Below the pieces are notes generated by a model, which worked only from the letters and a program-made list of their open reading frames with translations, was not told where the DNA came from and searched no databases. A DNA stretch of 64,000 nucleotides from Lachnospiraceae bacterium (lineage in GTDB: Bacteria; Bacillota; Clostridia; Lachnospirales; Lachnospiraceae), in NCBI GenBank assembly GCA_016287095.1, contig JAEEVK010000002.1, positions 1 to 64,000 on the forward strand, read 5' to 3'. This document shows, in pieces, positions 33,241 to 43,024 of this stretch (the first letter of the stretch is position 1; each line of letters begins with the position of its first letter). A program made the translations under genes and the position numbers.

Positions 33241-34926
33241 ATGCTAACCAATATCCATGTAAAAAACTTTGCGATCATTGATGAGGCTGATATAGATCTG
33301 GCCGATAATCTTAACATCTTTACCGGTGAGACCGGAGCAGGAAAATCTCTTTTACTTGGGGCATTAAATATGGCTTTGGGAGCCAGGACACCCAAGGATA
33401 TAGTTAGGAATGACACAGATTTCGCTTTGAGCGAGCTTACCTTTACGGACATATCCGAAAAGGCTAAGGACCTTCTGGAGAAAGAGGGATATTCGGCACT
33501 TGACGAGGTAGTGGTATCTAAAAAAATATTGAATAACGGCAGAAGCGTCACAAGGGTTAACGGTGAGACGGCTTCAGCAGGGTTTGTTAAGGAGCTGGCA
33601 GGTGTCCTGATTGATATCTACGGACAGAACGAACATCAGTCCCTTCTCAAAAAAGAAAACCAGCTGGCCATAGTTGATGAGTTTGCAGGCGAGAAGATCA
33701 TCGATCTAAAGGCTAAGCTTAAGGATGAATACAGAAAGTTTTCGGATCTGAAAAAAGAATTTGAAGGACTTAATGATGACGAACAGGCCAGAAAACGCAG
33801 ACAGGATCTGCTCGAGTATGAGATAAACGAGATAGATACGGCTGCCCTGAAGGAAGGCGAGGAAGAAGACCTTAAGGACAGGCATAAGTTCCTGGCAAAT
33901 GCGAGACTGATAACAGAGGGTCTCGGAGAAGCTTATGAGGCTCTTTCGGGTGACGGACGCGCATCTGACAGCCTTTCTGAAGCCATAAGAGCTCTCATGA
34001 GGATATCGGAGTACGATGATAAGCTTGCCGGTATGACGGATGCACTATCAAATGTTGACAGTATCCTGAGTGATTCCATCCGTGATATAAGTGATTTTCA
34101 GGAATCCCTACCTGATGACAGCAGAGAACTGGAAGAAGTAGAGGACAGGCTCGATCTTATCAGTAAATTAAAGTCAAAGTACGGAGCTTCGATAGAGCTG
34201 GTCAATAAGTATTATGGCGACGCAAAGAAAGAGCTGGAAAGACTTTCCGATTACGAGGGTTATTCCAATAAGCTTAAAAAAGATCTTGCGGATTCCGAAA
34301 AAGAGCTTACGGCTCTTTGCAAGGACCTGACAAAAAAGAGAAAGAATGCGTCTTTAAAGTTACAGGAAATGATAAGAGAAGCTCTTTCAGAGCTGAACTT
34401 TAACCAGACCGAATTTGTTATAGATATTTCTGAAAAAGAAAACTTTTCCGCCAACGGCAGGGATGAATGCACATTTATGATGTCGATGAATCCGGGTGAG
34501 GCGACAAGACCTCTTATGGATGTTGCTTCCGGCGGCGAGCTTTCACGTATTATGCTTGGCATAAAGTCCGTTATGGCGGGAAAGGACAGCGTAGGCACTC
34601 TGATCTTTGATGAGATAGATGCCGGCATCAGTGGCAGGACGGCTCAGAAGGTATCGGAAAAGCTTTCTAAGATTGCCACGGAACATCAGGTAATTTGCAT
34701 TACGCATCTGGCTCAGATAGCTTCAATGGCGGACAGCCATTATGAGATCATAAAACAGGTAGACGGCGGAAAAACCAAGACCAGTATTCACAAACTGGAT
34801 AATGAAGAAATAAAGAATGAGCTTGCCAGACTTATAGGCGGTGCTGAACTGACAGACAAGGTTTATGAGTCTGCCGAGGAAATGAAAAAACTGGCAGATG
34901 AGAGAAAAAAGGAGGTACGGGCGTGA
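33241..34926 (+). CDS. recN: DNA repair protein RecN
   Basis: SMC-like ATPase that helps double-strand break repair. The 561 residues have Walker A TGETGAGKSLLLGALN near the N-terminus, long coiled-coil arms (about 150-380), the ABC signature SGGELSRIMLGIK and Walker B LIFDEIDAGISG. Length and order fit the family. The GTG of glgA overlaps its stop by 4 bases, so the two are translationally coupled. Confidence 0.96.
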   Translation: MLTNIHVKNFAIIDEADIDLADNLNIFTGETGAGKSLLLGALNMALGARTPKDIVRNDTDFALSELTFTDISEKAKDLLEKEGYSALDEVVVSKKILNNGRSVTRVNGETASAGFVKELAGVLIDIYGQNEHQSLLKKENQLAIVDEFAGEKIIDLKAKLKDEYRKFSDLKKEFEGLNDDEQARKRRQDLLEYEINEIDTAALKEGEEEDLKDRHKFLANARLITEGLGEAYEALSGDGRASDSLSEAIRALMRISEYDDKLAGMTDALSNVDSILSDSIRDISDFQESLPDDSRELEEVEDRLDLISKLKSKYGASIELVNKYYGDAKKELERLSDYEGYSNKLKKDLADSEKELTALCKDLTKKRKNASLKLQEMIREALSELNFNQTEFVIDISEKENFSANGRDECTFMMSMNPGEATRPLMDVASGGELSRIMLGIKSVMAGKDSVGTLIFDEIDAGISGRTAQKVSEKLSKIATEHQVICITHLAQIASMADSHYEIIKQVDGGKTKTSIHKLDNEEIKNELARLIGGAELTDKVYESAEEMKKLADERKKEVRA

Positions 34927-36359
34927 AAAACATTTTATTTGCTGCATCGGAGGGTGTACCTTTTATAAAGACAGGAGGTCTTGCAGACGTTATAGGTTCC
35001 CTGCCTAAGTATCTGAATAAGGATGAATTTGATGTGAGAGTCATACTGCCTAAGTATACCTGCATTAAGGAAGAGCTTAAGGCATCCATGAAGTATATCA
35101 CACATTTTTATATGGACCTCAACTGGAGGAGACAGTATGTCGGTATCTTTGAATCCGAGTATGAGGGAATAAAGTATTATTTCATAGATAATGAGTTTTA
35201 TTTCCAGGGCTTTGCTCCTTACGGAAACATATATGAGGATATTGAAAAATTCGCATTTTTCTGCAGAGCGGTGCTTTCGGCTTTGCCCGTTATCGGATTT
35301 AAGCCCCAGATCATACACTGCCATGACTGGCAGACGGGTCTTATCCCTGTATTTCTTCATGACAGCTTCCAGAGCAACGAGTTTTACTGGGGCATAAAGA
35401 CCATTATGACCATTCACAACCTCAAGTTCCAGGGCATCTGGGACAAGAAGGTCGTAAAAGAGATAACAGGTCTTTCGGATTATTATTTTACTCCCGACAA
35501 GCTTGAATATAAGGGCGATTCCAACTACCTTAAGGGCGGTATCGTTTACGCGGATTATGTTACGACGGTTAGTACCACTTATGCTGAAGAGATCAAGATG
35601 CCTTTCTACGGTGAAGGTCTTGACGGTCTGATGAGAGCACGTTCCAACTGCCTTTGCGGTATAGTGAACGGTCTCGATTACGATGATTATAATCCCGATA
35701 CGGATCCGCTGATAGTTAACAACTTCAATGTAATGAACTATCGTGTGGAAAAGGTTAAAAACAAGCTTGCCCTGCAAAAAGAACTCGGACTTGAGGAAAA
35801 TCCGGATAAGTTTATGATCGGTATCTGCTCAAGACTTACCGACCAGAAGGGTCTTGACCTTGTTGATTACGTTATCGAGGAGATATGTGCCGAGGATACA
35901 CAGTTTGTAGTTCTGGGTACCGGAGATCCTAAGTATGAGAATCTTTTCAGGCATTTCGCATGGAAGTATCCGGACAGAGTATCTGCAAATATTTATTATT
36001 CCAATGAGCGTTCTCACAGGATATATGCTTCGGCTGATGCATACCTTATGCCGTCACTGTTTGAGCCCTGCGGTCTGAGCCAGCTTATGAGCTTAAGATA
36101 CGGTACTGTGCCGATAGTAAGAGAGACCGGCGGTCTTAAGGATACGGTTATCCCTTACAATGAATATGAGAATACGGGAACAGGCTTCAGCTTCTGCAAC
36201 TATAATGCACATGAGATGCTTGCCACCATCAGATATGCCAAATCGGTATATTATGGGAAAAAGCGTGAATGGCATAAGTTGATAGACAGAGGTATGCAGA
36301 CAGACTTCTCCTGGAATAATTCAGCTAAGCAGTATGAGGAGCTTTACAGAAGACTTTAA
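34923..36359 (+). CDS. glgA: Glycogen (starch) synthase, ADP-glucose type
   Basis: Transfers glucose from ADP-glucose to the growing alpha-1,4-glucan. The 478 residues are of GT5 type: the N-terminal KTGGLADVIGSLPK (ADP-glucose-binding KxGGL), the CHDWQTGL motif, and the C-terminal FEPCGLSQLMSLRYGTVP and RETGGLKDTV. GTG start overlaps recN. Glycogen storage is widespread in Lachnospiraceae. No other glg gene is nearby, so it is separated from any glgC/glgD cluster. Confidence 0.94.
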   Translation: MKNILFAASEGVPFIKTGGLADVIGSLPKYLNKDEFDVRVILPKYTCIKEELKASMKYITHFYMDLNWRRQYVGIFESEYEGIKYYFIDNEFYFQGFAPYGNIYEDIEKFAFFCRAVLSALPVIGFKPQIIHCHDWQTGLIPVFLHDSFQSNEFYWGIKTIMTIHNLKFQGIWDKKVVKEITGLSDYYFTPDKLEYKGDSNYLKGGIVYADYVTTVSTTYAEEIKMPFYGEGLDGLMRARSNCLCGIVNGLDYDDYNPDTDPLIVNNFNVMNYRVEKVKNKLALQKELGLEENPDKFMIGICSRLTDQKGLDLVDYVIEEICAEDTQFVVLGTGDPKYENLFRHFAWKYPDRVSANIYYSNERSHRIYASADAYLMPSLFEPCGLSQLMSLRYGTVPIVRETGGLKDTVIPYNEYENTGTGFSFCNYNAHEMLATIRYAKSVYYGKKREWHKLIDRGMQTDFSWNNSAKQYEELYRRL

Positions 36360-36368
36360 TAGTTGATA

Positions 36369-36397
36369 AAGGCTGCTGCAGATGCGGCAGCCTTTTT
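36369..36397 (+). terminator. Rho-independent terminator after glgA
   Basis: AAGGCTGCTGC (36369-36379) and GCGGCAGCCTT (36384-36394) pair over 11 positions with one G-U, a 4-base loop, then a T run to 36397. Confidence 0.9.
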
Positions 36398-36431
36398 GTG
36401 AAAAATAAAAAGTATGGGAGGGGCCGTAGAT

Positions 36432-37937
36432 ATGAGATTGCTTAAAGACATGCTCTTAGGATTCGATGATATCCTGCAAAGTAACATAACTCCCGAACAG
36501 GGTGACACAGAAGTAAATGCTCTTATATACGATACAAGGGCAGATTTTGTGAAAGGTTCTTTGTTCGTCTGCATTTCCGGCGCTTCCTTTGACGGGCATG
36601 ATTTTGCCGCAGAAGCGGTTAAAAAAGGTGCGACGGTTATCGTTTCGGAAAAAGAACTTGATCTACCGGACACAGCAGTGCTCGTAAAGGTGACTGACAG
36701 CAGAAAGGCTTTAGCACTTCTGTCATCCGCATGGTTCGGACACCCTTCTAAGGAACTGACTACCATAGGCCTTACGGGTACAAAGGGTAAATCCACCACC
36801 TGCTATATGATCAGGAATATCCTTGAAGGTGCTGGCAGAAAATGCGGTATTATCGGTACCATCGGTATTGTAATAGGGGATAAAACATACGAGACACATA
36901 ATACAACACCTGAGTCGTTCCAGATACAGGAATATATGAGGCAGATGGTTGATGCCGGGTGCGATACCCTGGTTATGGAGGTTTCATCACAGGGATTAAA
37001 GCAGTCCAGAGTTTATGGCATAGATTTTGATTATGCGGTATTTACCAATCTTTCAAAGGATCATATCGGAGGAGCGGAGCATAAGGACTTTGAAGAGTAT
37101 ATGTACTGCAAATCACTCCTGTTTAAACAGTGCAAATGCGCTATAGTAAATGTTGATGATCCTCATTTTGCCGACATGATAAAGGACAGTAAAGCAAAAA
37201 TCGAGGGCTTCGGTATCAATACCGATCCCAAACAGGGTGATTTACTTAAAAAGTTTGAAGTAATAGAGAAAGCATCCGACCTGACACTTACTACTACAGG
37301 CGGTGTCATGGGCATAGAATTTGATTATACAGGGCATTTTGCGGGAAAGGCTTACCTTTCAATCCCCGGAAAGTTTAATGTTATGAATGCCCTCTGTGCC
37401 ATAACGGTTTGCTCACATTTTACTTCGGATACAAAGATCATTTATGATGCTTTAGCCTCAACTCATGTAAGAGGAAGACTTGAGCCTGTAAAGATTTCGG
37501 ATAAATGCTCACTGCTTATCGATTATGCACATAACGCAGTGGCACTGGAGAGCGTTATCAATACTCTGAGGGATTATTCTCCGAAGAGACTCGTTGTGCT
37601 TTTCGGATGCGGAGGAAACAGGTCCAAGGACAGACGTTATGAGATGGGTGAGGTTTCATCCAGACTGTCGGATCTTACGGTAGTTACTTCGGATAATCCC
37701 AGATTTGAAAAGCCTGAGGATATAATCAACGATATCCTGATAGGTGTCGGCAGGGCAAACGGGAAGTATATCACTATCCCTGACAGGCGTGAAGCTATAA
37801 AATATGTTATAGATAATGCCGAAGAGGGCGACTGCATCCTGCTGGCAGGAAAAGGCAATGAGGATTATCAGGAGATTGAGGGCGTTCGTTACCACATGGA
37901 TGAGCGTGAAATTATTGCAGACATATTGAAAGAATGA
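36432..37937 (+). CDS. murE: UDP-MurNAc-tripeptide synthetase, meso-DAP type
   Basis: Adds the third peptide residue during peptidoglycan precursor synthesis. ATG 36432 is used, with GGGAGGGG at good spacing; an ATG six codons earlier lies on that site. The 501 residues include the ATP loop GTKGKST and the mur ligase middle domain. The substrate signature DNPR (starting at D421, SDNPRFEKP) indicates meso-diaminopimelate rather than lysine. It stands apart from the ftsZ-side cluster and overlaps priA by ATGA. Confidence 0.95.
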   Translation: MRLLKDMLLGFDDILQSNITPEQGDTEVNALIYDTRADFVKGSLFVCISGASFDGHDFAAEAVKKGATVIVSEKELDLPDTAVLVKVTDSRKALALLSSAWFGHPSKELTTIGLTGTKGKSTTCYMIRNILEGAGRKCGIIGTIGIVIGDKTYETHNTTPESFQIQEYMRQMVDAGCDTLVMEVSSQGLKQSRVYGIDFDYAVFTNLSKDHIGGAEHKDFEEYMYCKSLLFKQCKCAIVNVDDPHFADMIKDSKAKIEGFGINTDPKQGDLLKKFEVIEKASDLTLTTTGGVMGIEFDYTGHFAGKAYLSIPGKFNVMNALCAITVCSHFTSDTKIIYDALASTHVRGRLEPVKISDKCSLLIDYAHNAVALESVINTLRDYSPKRLVVLFGCGGNRSKDRRYEMGEVSSRLSDLTVVTSDNPRFEKPEDIINDILIGVGRANGKYITIPDRREAIKYVIDNAEEGDCILLAGKGNEDYQEIEGVRYHMDEREIIADILKE

Positions 37938-40195
37938 GTGTATTAAATAAGGATTTATATGCAGATATAATAATCGATATCTCGATAGAGTCTCTGGATA
38001 AGACGTTTCAGTACCGGATACCCGACAGTTTAAAGGACAGGGTGGTCGCAGGTACGAAGGTTAATATCCCTTTCGGAAAGGGTGACCGCAGGATTACCGG
38101 TTATGTGGTCAGTATCTCCGAAAGACCTAAGATTGATATATCCAAGATTAAAGATATAGATTCGGTCTGTGAAAAACAGATCGGTATAGATGACAGGATG
38201 ATATCCTTGGCCTTTTGGATGAGGGAACAGTTCGGTTCCACGGCCAATGAAGCTTTGAAATGTGTTATCCCTGTTAAAAAGATCATAAAAAACAAGGTCG
38301 AAAGACAGATATTGCCTTTGGTTGATGTCTTAAGGCTGCAGGAAGAGCTTAAAAAGGCAGAAAAAAGACATGCAACCGCAAAGAAAAGGCTTTTGGAAGA
38401 GCTTATAGAAGAGTATGATCAGGGACTGAGATATGAGCTGGTAACCCAGAAACTGAATATTGCGGTTACCACGATAAATGCTCTGGTAAAGGACGAAGTT
38501 ATCAAAGTTGAAAGCAAGACCTCCTACCGTTCAAGCCTCGGAAAGGCTATTGACCGGAAAGAAGAAAAAAGCCGGACAGAGATAACATTGAATGATGAAC
38601 AGAAAACTATCAGTGACAGTATAATTTCGGATTACAAGGCCGGCAGACGGGACAAATACCTGATACATGGTATCACCGGCAGCGGCAAGACCGAAGTATA
38701 TATGTCGGTAATAGACGAGGTTATAGCCTCCGGAAAAAGCGTCATTATGCTTATCCCCGAAATATCGCTTACCTATCAGACGGTAAAGAGATTTTATAAA
38801 CGTTTTGGGGACAGTATTTCGGTTATAAATTCGAGACTGAGTGCCGGAGAACGCTATGATCAGTATCTGAGGGCTAAAAACGGAGAGACCAGGATAGTTA
38901 TCGGTCCCAGATCGGCAGTGTTTACACCCTTTGATAATCTGGGGCTTATAATAATAGATGAGGAGCATGAAGGAAGCTATAAATCCGAACAGTCTCCGAA
39001 ATACAGCACCAGAGATGTGGCATTCAGGCGTGCCGAGACGGAAGGAGCTTCCGTGATACTGGGATCTGCCACACCGTCACTTGAAAGCTACAGTGCTGCA
39101 AAGGCAGGCAGGATCAAGCTTTTTGAACTGACCAAGAGAGCCGGAGGAGCAGAGCTTCCCTGTGTCCATATAGTGGATCTGAGGGATGAGCTTAAGGCGA
39201 GAAATATGTCGATCTTTTCACGTAAGCTAAAAGCACTGATGATCGACAGACTGTCAAAAAACGAACAGATAATGCTCTTTATAAACAGGAGAGGATTATC
39301 GGGCTTTGTTAACTGCAGAAGCTGCGGTTATGTTGTAAAATGCCCGCACTGCGATGTATCCCTTAACCTGCACAATAACGGAAAACTGATCTGTCATTAT
39401 TGCGGATATGAACAGCCGGCAGTCACAACTTGTCCGTCATGCGGGTCTCCGTATATCAAATCCTTTGGGACCGGTACACAGAAGGTTGAGGAAATGATAA
39501 ATAAAACATTTCCGGGCGCACGGGTCCTTAGGATGGATGCCGATACCACCAGAAATAAGGACAGTTACGATGAGATACTGTCTAAGTTTTCCAATCATGA
39601 AGCAGATATCCTGGTGGGTACGCAGATGATCGTAAAAGGCCACGACTTCCACAAGGTGACACTTGTAGGTATACTGCTTGCGGATATGTCGCTGTATACA
39701 TCGGACTACAGGAGTGCGGAGGTAACCTATGAGCTTCTGTCACAGGCAGCAGGACGCGCCGGCAGGGGCGAAGCAAAGGGTGATGTTGTTATCCAGACTT
39801 ATAATCCTGAGCATTATGCCATAACGACTTCGGCGGTACATGATTATAAAGGCTTTTATGATGAAGAGATTTCATTCAGAAAGCTTATGAATTATCCTCC
39901 GTCCTGGAATATGCTGAAGATAATGGTAGCCTGTGGCGATGAAGGAGCACTTTTAAGAGAAACGGACAGGGTTAAGGCTGACATCGATAAGGAAATATCA
40001 TTGCTGGGAGAGGAAGGCATAAAGGTATTCGGTCCGTCACCGGCAAATATTTATAAACTTAATGATGTATACAGGATGATTTTTTACATAAAATCAAGTG
40101 ATTACAGAAAACTTGTGATCTTAAAAGATGAACTGGGCGAGAGACAGAGCGTTGAAAAAGCGGTCAGTCTGCAGTTTGATTTTAATCCGATTTAG
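37934..40195 (+). CDS. priA: Primosomal replication restart helicase PriA
   Basis: 3'-5' helicase that reloads the replisome at stalled forks. The 753 residues have the N-terminal DNA-binding domain, Walker A GITGSGKTEVY, DEEH box (IIDEEHEGSYK) and the two zinc-binding knots (CRSCG, CPHC, CHYC, CPSCG). The C-terminal helicase motifs include AGRAGRGE. ATG overlaps the murE stop. priA-def-fmt is a standard Firmicutes order. Confidence 0.96.
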   Translation: MSVLNKDLYADIIIDISIESLDKTFQYRIPDSLKDRVVAGTKVNIPFGKGDRRITGYVVSISERPKIDISKIKDIDSVCEKQIGIDDRMISLAFWMREQFGSTANEALKCVIPVKKIIKNKVERQILPLVDVLRLQEELKKAEKRHATAKKRLLEELIEEYDQGLRYELVTQKLNIAVTTINALVKDEVIKVESKTSYRSSLGKAIDRKEEKSRTEITLNDEQKTISDSIISDYKAGRRDKYLIHGITGSGKTEVYMSVIDEVIASGKSVIMLIPEISLTYQTVKRFYKRFGDSISVINSRLSAGERYDQYLRAKNGETRIVIGPRSAVFTPFDNLGLIIIDEEHEGSYKSEQSPKYSTRDVAFRRAETEGASVILGSATPSLESYSAAKAGRIKLFELTKRAGGAELPCVHIVDLRDELKARNMSIFSRKLKALMIDRLSKNEQIMLFINRRGLSGFVNCRSCGYVVKCPHCDVSLNLHNNGKLICHYCGYEQPAVTTCPSCGSPYIKSFGTGTQKVEEMINKTFPGARVLRMDADTTRNKDSYDEILSKFSNHEADILVGTQMIVKGHDFHKVTLVGILLADMSLYTSDYRSAEVTYELLSQAAGRAGRGEAKGDVVIQTYNPEHYAITTSAVHDYKGFYDEEISFRKLMNYPPSWNMLKIMVACGDEGALLRETDRVKADIDKEISLLGEEGIKVFGPSPANIYKLNDVYRMIFYIKSSDYRKLVILKDELGERQSVEKAVSLQFDFNPI

Positions 40196-40223
40196 AAGAA
40201 TTATAACAGAAGGAGAATAGAAA

Positions 40224-40691
40224 ATGGCACTTAGGAATATCAGAACAGAAGGGGATCCCATCCTGGGAAAGATCTCAAAACCTATCCTGGAGATGAGCGA
40301 TAAGACAAAGCAGCTTATCGGAGATATGCTGGAGACCATGTATCATGCGAATGGTGTAGGTCTTGCAGCCGTACAGGTAGGAGTCCTTAAAAGAATAGTT
40401 GTGATCGATGTATCGGAGGACGGAAATGCTCCTATAATTCTGATCAATCCTGAGATCATAGATAAATCAGGTTCACAGACCGGTGATGAGGGATGCCTCA
40501 GCGTACCCGGAAAGAGTGGCCAGGTTACCAGAGCCATGAAGGTTAAGGTGAAGGCATTTAATGAAAAGATGGAGCTCTTTGAACTTGAGGGCGAGGAGCT
40601 GCTGGCAAGGGCAATCCAGCATGAGGTTGACCATTTGGACGGAATATTGTATACTTCTAAGGTTGAGGGAAATCTGAGAACCGAGGAATAA
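40224..40691 (+). CDS. def: Peptide deformylase
   Basis: Removes the formyl group from new proteins. The 155 residues have motif 1 GVGLAAVQVG, motif 2 EGCLSVPG (metal-binding Cys) and motif 3 QHEVDHLDG (HExxH metal site). AGGAG precedes ATG. fmt follows after 13 bases. Confidence 0.97.
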   Translation: MALRNIRTEGDPILGKISKPILEMSDKTKQLIGDMLETMYHANGVGLAAVQVGVLKRIVVIDVSEDGNAPIILINPEIIDKSGSQTGDEGCLSVPGKSGQVTRAMKVKVKAFNEKMELFELEGEELLARAIQHEVDHLDGILYTSKVEGNLRTEE

Positions 40692-40704
40692 GGAAAGGGA
40701 TCAC

Positions 40705-41640
40705 ATGAAGATAGTTTTTATGGGAACGCCTGACATTGCGGGAGAGGTATTAAAGTGCCTGATCGATTCCCGTCATGAGATCCGGGCAGTGGTTACCCAG
40801 CCTGACAGGCCAAACCAGAGAGGAAACGGGATCAGTTATTCTCCCGTAAAGCAGATAGCTCTTGAGGCCGGTATACAGGTACTCCAGCCTGAAAAGGCAT
40901 CAAGTGAGGATTTTGTCGGTATTCTGAAAGATATTAATCCGGATGTTATTGTAGTAGTTGCATTCGGACAGATACTCAGGAAAAACATTTTGGATCTGCC
41001 AAAATACGGCTGTATAAATGTGCATGGTTCTTTGCTTCCGAAATACAGGGGAGCATCACCTATACAGTGGGCGGTCATAAACGGGGATAAGGAAACCGGT
41101 GTCACTATTATGCACATGGATGCGGGGATAGATACCGGAGACATGATCCTCCAGGAAAAGATCGAACTGGATGCGGATGAGACTGCAGGCAGCCTGTTTG
41201 ACAGGATTGCCAAGATGTCAGGACCGGTGCTTTTAAAGGCACTCGATGAGATAGAGGCAGGTACTGCAGAGAGAATACCCCAGGATAACGAAAAGGCTAC
41301 CTATGTAGGTATGCTGAAAAAGTCCATGGGTAAAATAAACTTTAACCATAGCTGTACAGAGATAGAGAGCCTTATCAGGGGACTTATACCCTGGCCGGGT
41401 GCATATACATTTGTTAACGGGAAAATGCTTAAACTCTGGAAGGTCTGTGTAAGCAGCCCGGAAGAGAAGATCGAGGCACTTCCCGGACAGATAAGGATAG
41501 TTGATAATGCCTTTTTTATAGGCACTGCCGACAGTCCGCTCCAGGTACTTGAGATGCAGCTTGAGGGCAAGAAAAGGATGCCCGCATCGGACTTTATAAG
41601 AGGTACGGCTATAACTGACGGAGCTTTCACGGAGATTTGA
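40705..41640 (+). CDS. fmt: Methionyl-tRNA formyltransferase
   Basis: Formylates initiator Met-tRNA, the substrate later processed by the neighbouring deformylase. The 311 residues show the N-terminal formyltransferase fold with the SLLPKYRGASPI stretch (catalytic histidine region) and GVTIMHMDAGIDTGD, and the C-terminal OB-like domain. AGGAAAGGG lies before ATG. It overlaps rsmB or abuts it, depending on which TTG is used downstream. Confidence 0.97.
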   Translation: MKIVFMGTPDIAGEVLKCLIDSRHEIRAVVTQPDRPNQRGNGISYSPVKQIALEAGIQVLQPEKASSEDFVGILKDINPDVIVVVAFGQILRKNILDLPKYGCINVHGSLLPKYRGASPIQWAVINGDKETGVTIMHMDAGIDTGDMILQEKIELDADETAGSLFDRIAKMSGPVLLKALDEIEAGTAERIPQDNEKATYVGMLKKSMGKINFNHSCTEIESLIRGLIPWPGAYTFVNGKMLKLWKVCVSSPEEKIEALPGQIRIVDNAFFIGTADSPLQVLEMQLEGKKRMPASDFIRGTAITDGAFTEI

Positions 41641-41642
41641 TA

Positions 41643-42980
41643 TTGAACAGCAGAAATATAGCACTTGAAATCATCATAAGCATACTCGAAGAGAAAAAGC
41701 CGTTACACAGTATCCTGCTTACATCTTTAAACGGTATAGAGGACAAGCGTGAAAAGGCTTTTGTGGCACGACTTGTCAGAGGCTGCGTGGAAAGGGCATA
41801 CAGTATAGACAGGGTTATCGACAGTGTTTCAAGCGTAAAAGTTAAAAAACAAAAGCCGGTAATAAGAAATATCTTGAGGAGCGGAGTATATCAGATACTT
41901 TTTATGGACTCTGTGACAGATTTTGCAGCCTGTGACGAATCGGTAAAGCTGGCCGGAAAGCGTGGCTTCAGGTCACTTCAGGGGTTTGTAAACGGAGTCT
42001 TAAGGAATATATGCAGGAATAAGGATAATTTCTTAAAAGATATAAGTGATGGAGCCTTATCCATGCATTATTCGGTACCTGACTGGATAGTTGATGTTTT
42101 CTGTTCATCTTACGGAAAAGACAGGACTGAAAAGGCTTTTAACTATTTCCTCAGCGAAAATGAAGTGTCTGTCAGGATCAATACATCAAAGATCTCACCG
42201 GCAGATTTTGAAAAGCGTATAGACGGATACCGGGCTGAAAAGAACAGATATCTGGATAACTGCTACAGGTTATATGATTTTGGCAGCATTGAAGATATCC
42301 CTGAGTTTAAAGAAGGACTTTTTACAATACAGGATATGAGCTCGGCCCTGGTTGGACATATATGTGATAATCTGTTTAAAGCAGGATCGGTCAAAGGTAA
42401 AAAAGCACTTGACCTGTGTGCCGCACCGGGCGGAAAAAGCCTTTACCTGGCCGATATAGGAATGGAGGTCACTTCGTGTGATATATCAGAAATGAAGCTT
42501 GACCTGATAAGGGAAAATGTTAACCGGTGCAGATTTGACAATATAGAATTAAAGCAGAACGACGCTACGGTCTATAATACAGAGTTTGAAGGCAAATTCG
42601 ATCTGGTGCTCTGTGACCTGCCGTGCTCGGGACTGGGTATAATAGGGAAAAAACCGGATATAAAGTATAATATAACCCCTGAAAAGGTGGACGAGCTGGC
42701 CGGACTTCAGAAAAGTATCCTGAAAAACGCGGTAAAATATGTAAAGCCTGGAGGATACCTGATATACAGTACATGTACTGTGACTCCGAAGGAAAACACG
42801 GAAAATGTGAAATACCTTCTCAAACAATCGGGGATAGAAGCGTTACCTGTAAAAAAATATCTCCCAGAAGGTATAGAAGCAAAACAAGAAGAGGATAATT
42901 TCATACAGATACTTCCCGGTGAATATGACAGTGACGGATTTTTTATTTCGCTGTACATAAATACTTTGGGGACAAAGTGA
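41643..42980 (+). CDS. rsmB: 16S rRNA m5C967 methyltransferase RsmB
   Basis: Methylates cytosine 967 of 16S rRNA. TTG 41643 is chosen because GGAG (41631-41634) is 8 bases upstream; an in-frame TTG at 41637 overlaps the fmt stop and is too close to it. The 445 residues have an N-terminal NusB-like domain and a C-terminal SAM domain with CAAPGGKSLYLADI, the catalytic CDLPCSGLG and YSTCTVTPKENTENV. Start is tentative, function firm. Confidence 0.93.
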   Translation: MNSRNIALEIIISILEEKKPLHSILLTSLNGIEDKREKAFVARLVRGCVERAYSIDRVIDSVSSVKVKKQKPVIRNILRSGVYQILFMDSVTDFAACDESVKLAGKRGFRSLQGFVNGVLRNICRNKDNFLKDISDGALSMHYSVPDWIVDVFCSSYGKDRTEKAFNYFLSENEVSVRINTSKISPADFEKRIDGYRAEKNRYLDNCYRLYDFGSIEDIPEFKEGLFTIQDMSSALVGHICDNLFKAGSVKGKKALDLCAAPGGKSLYLADIGMEVTSCDISEMKLDLIRENVNRCRFDNIELKQNDATVYNTEFEGKFDLVLCDLPCSGLGIIGKKPDIKYNITPEKVDELAGLQKSILKNAVKYVKPGGYLIYSTCTVTPKENTENVKYLLKQSGIEALPVKKYLPEGIEAKQEEDNFIQILPGEYDSDGFFISLYINTLGTK

Positions 42981-43024
42981 TGATCTGTATTTTGAATAAG
43001 GTTTGATTAAAGCAGGAGCGAAAG

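Noticed and set aside
34935..35777. Minus-strand open frame of 280 codons inside glgA.
   Set aside because: Fully overlaps conserved glycogen synthase motifs on the other strand; composition is typical of antisense shadow.
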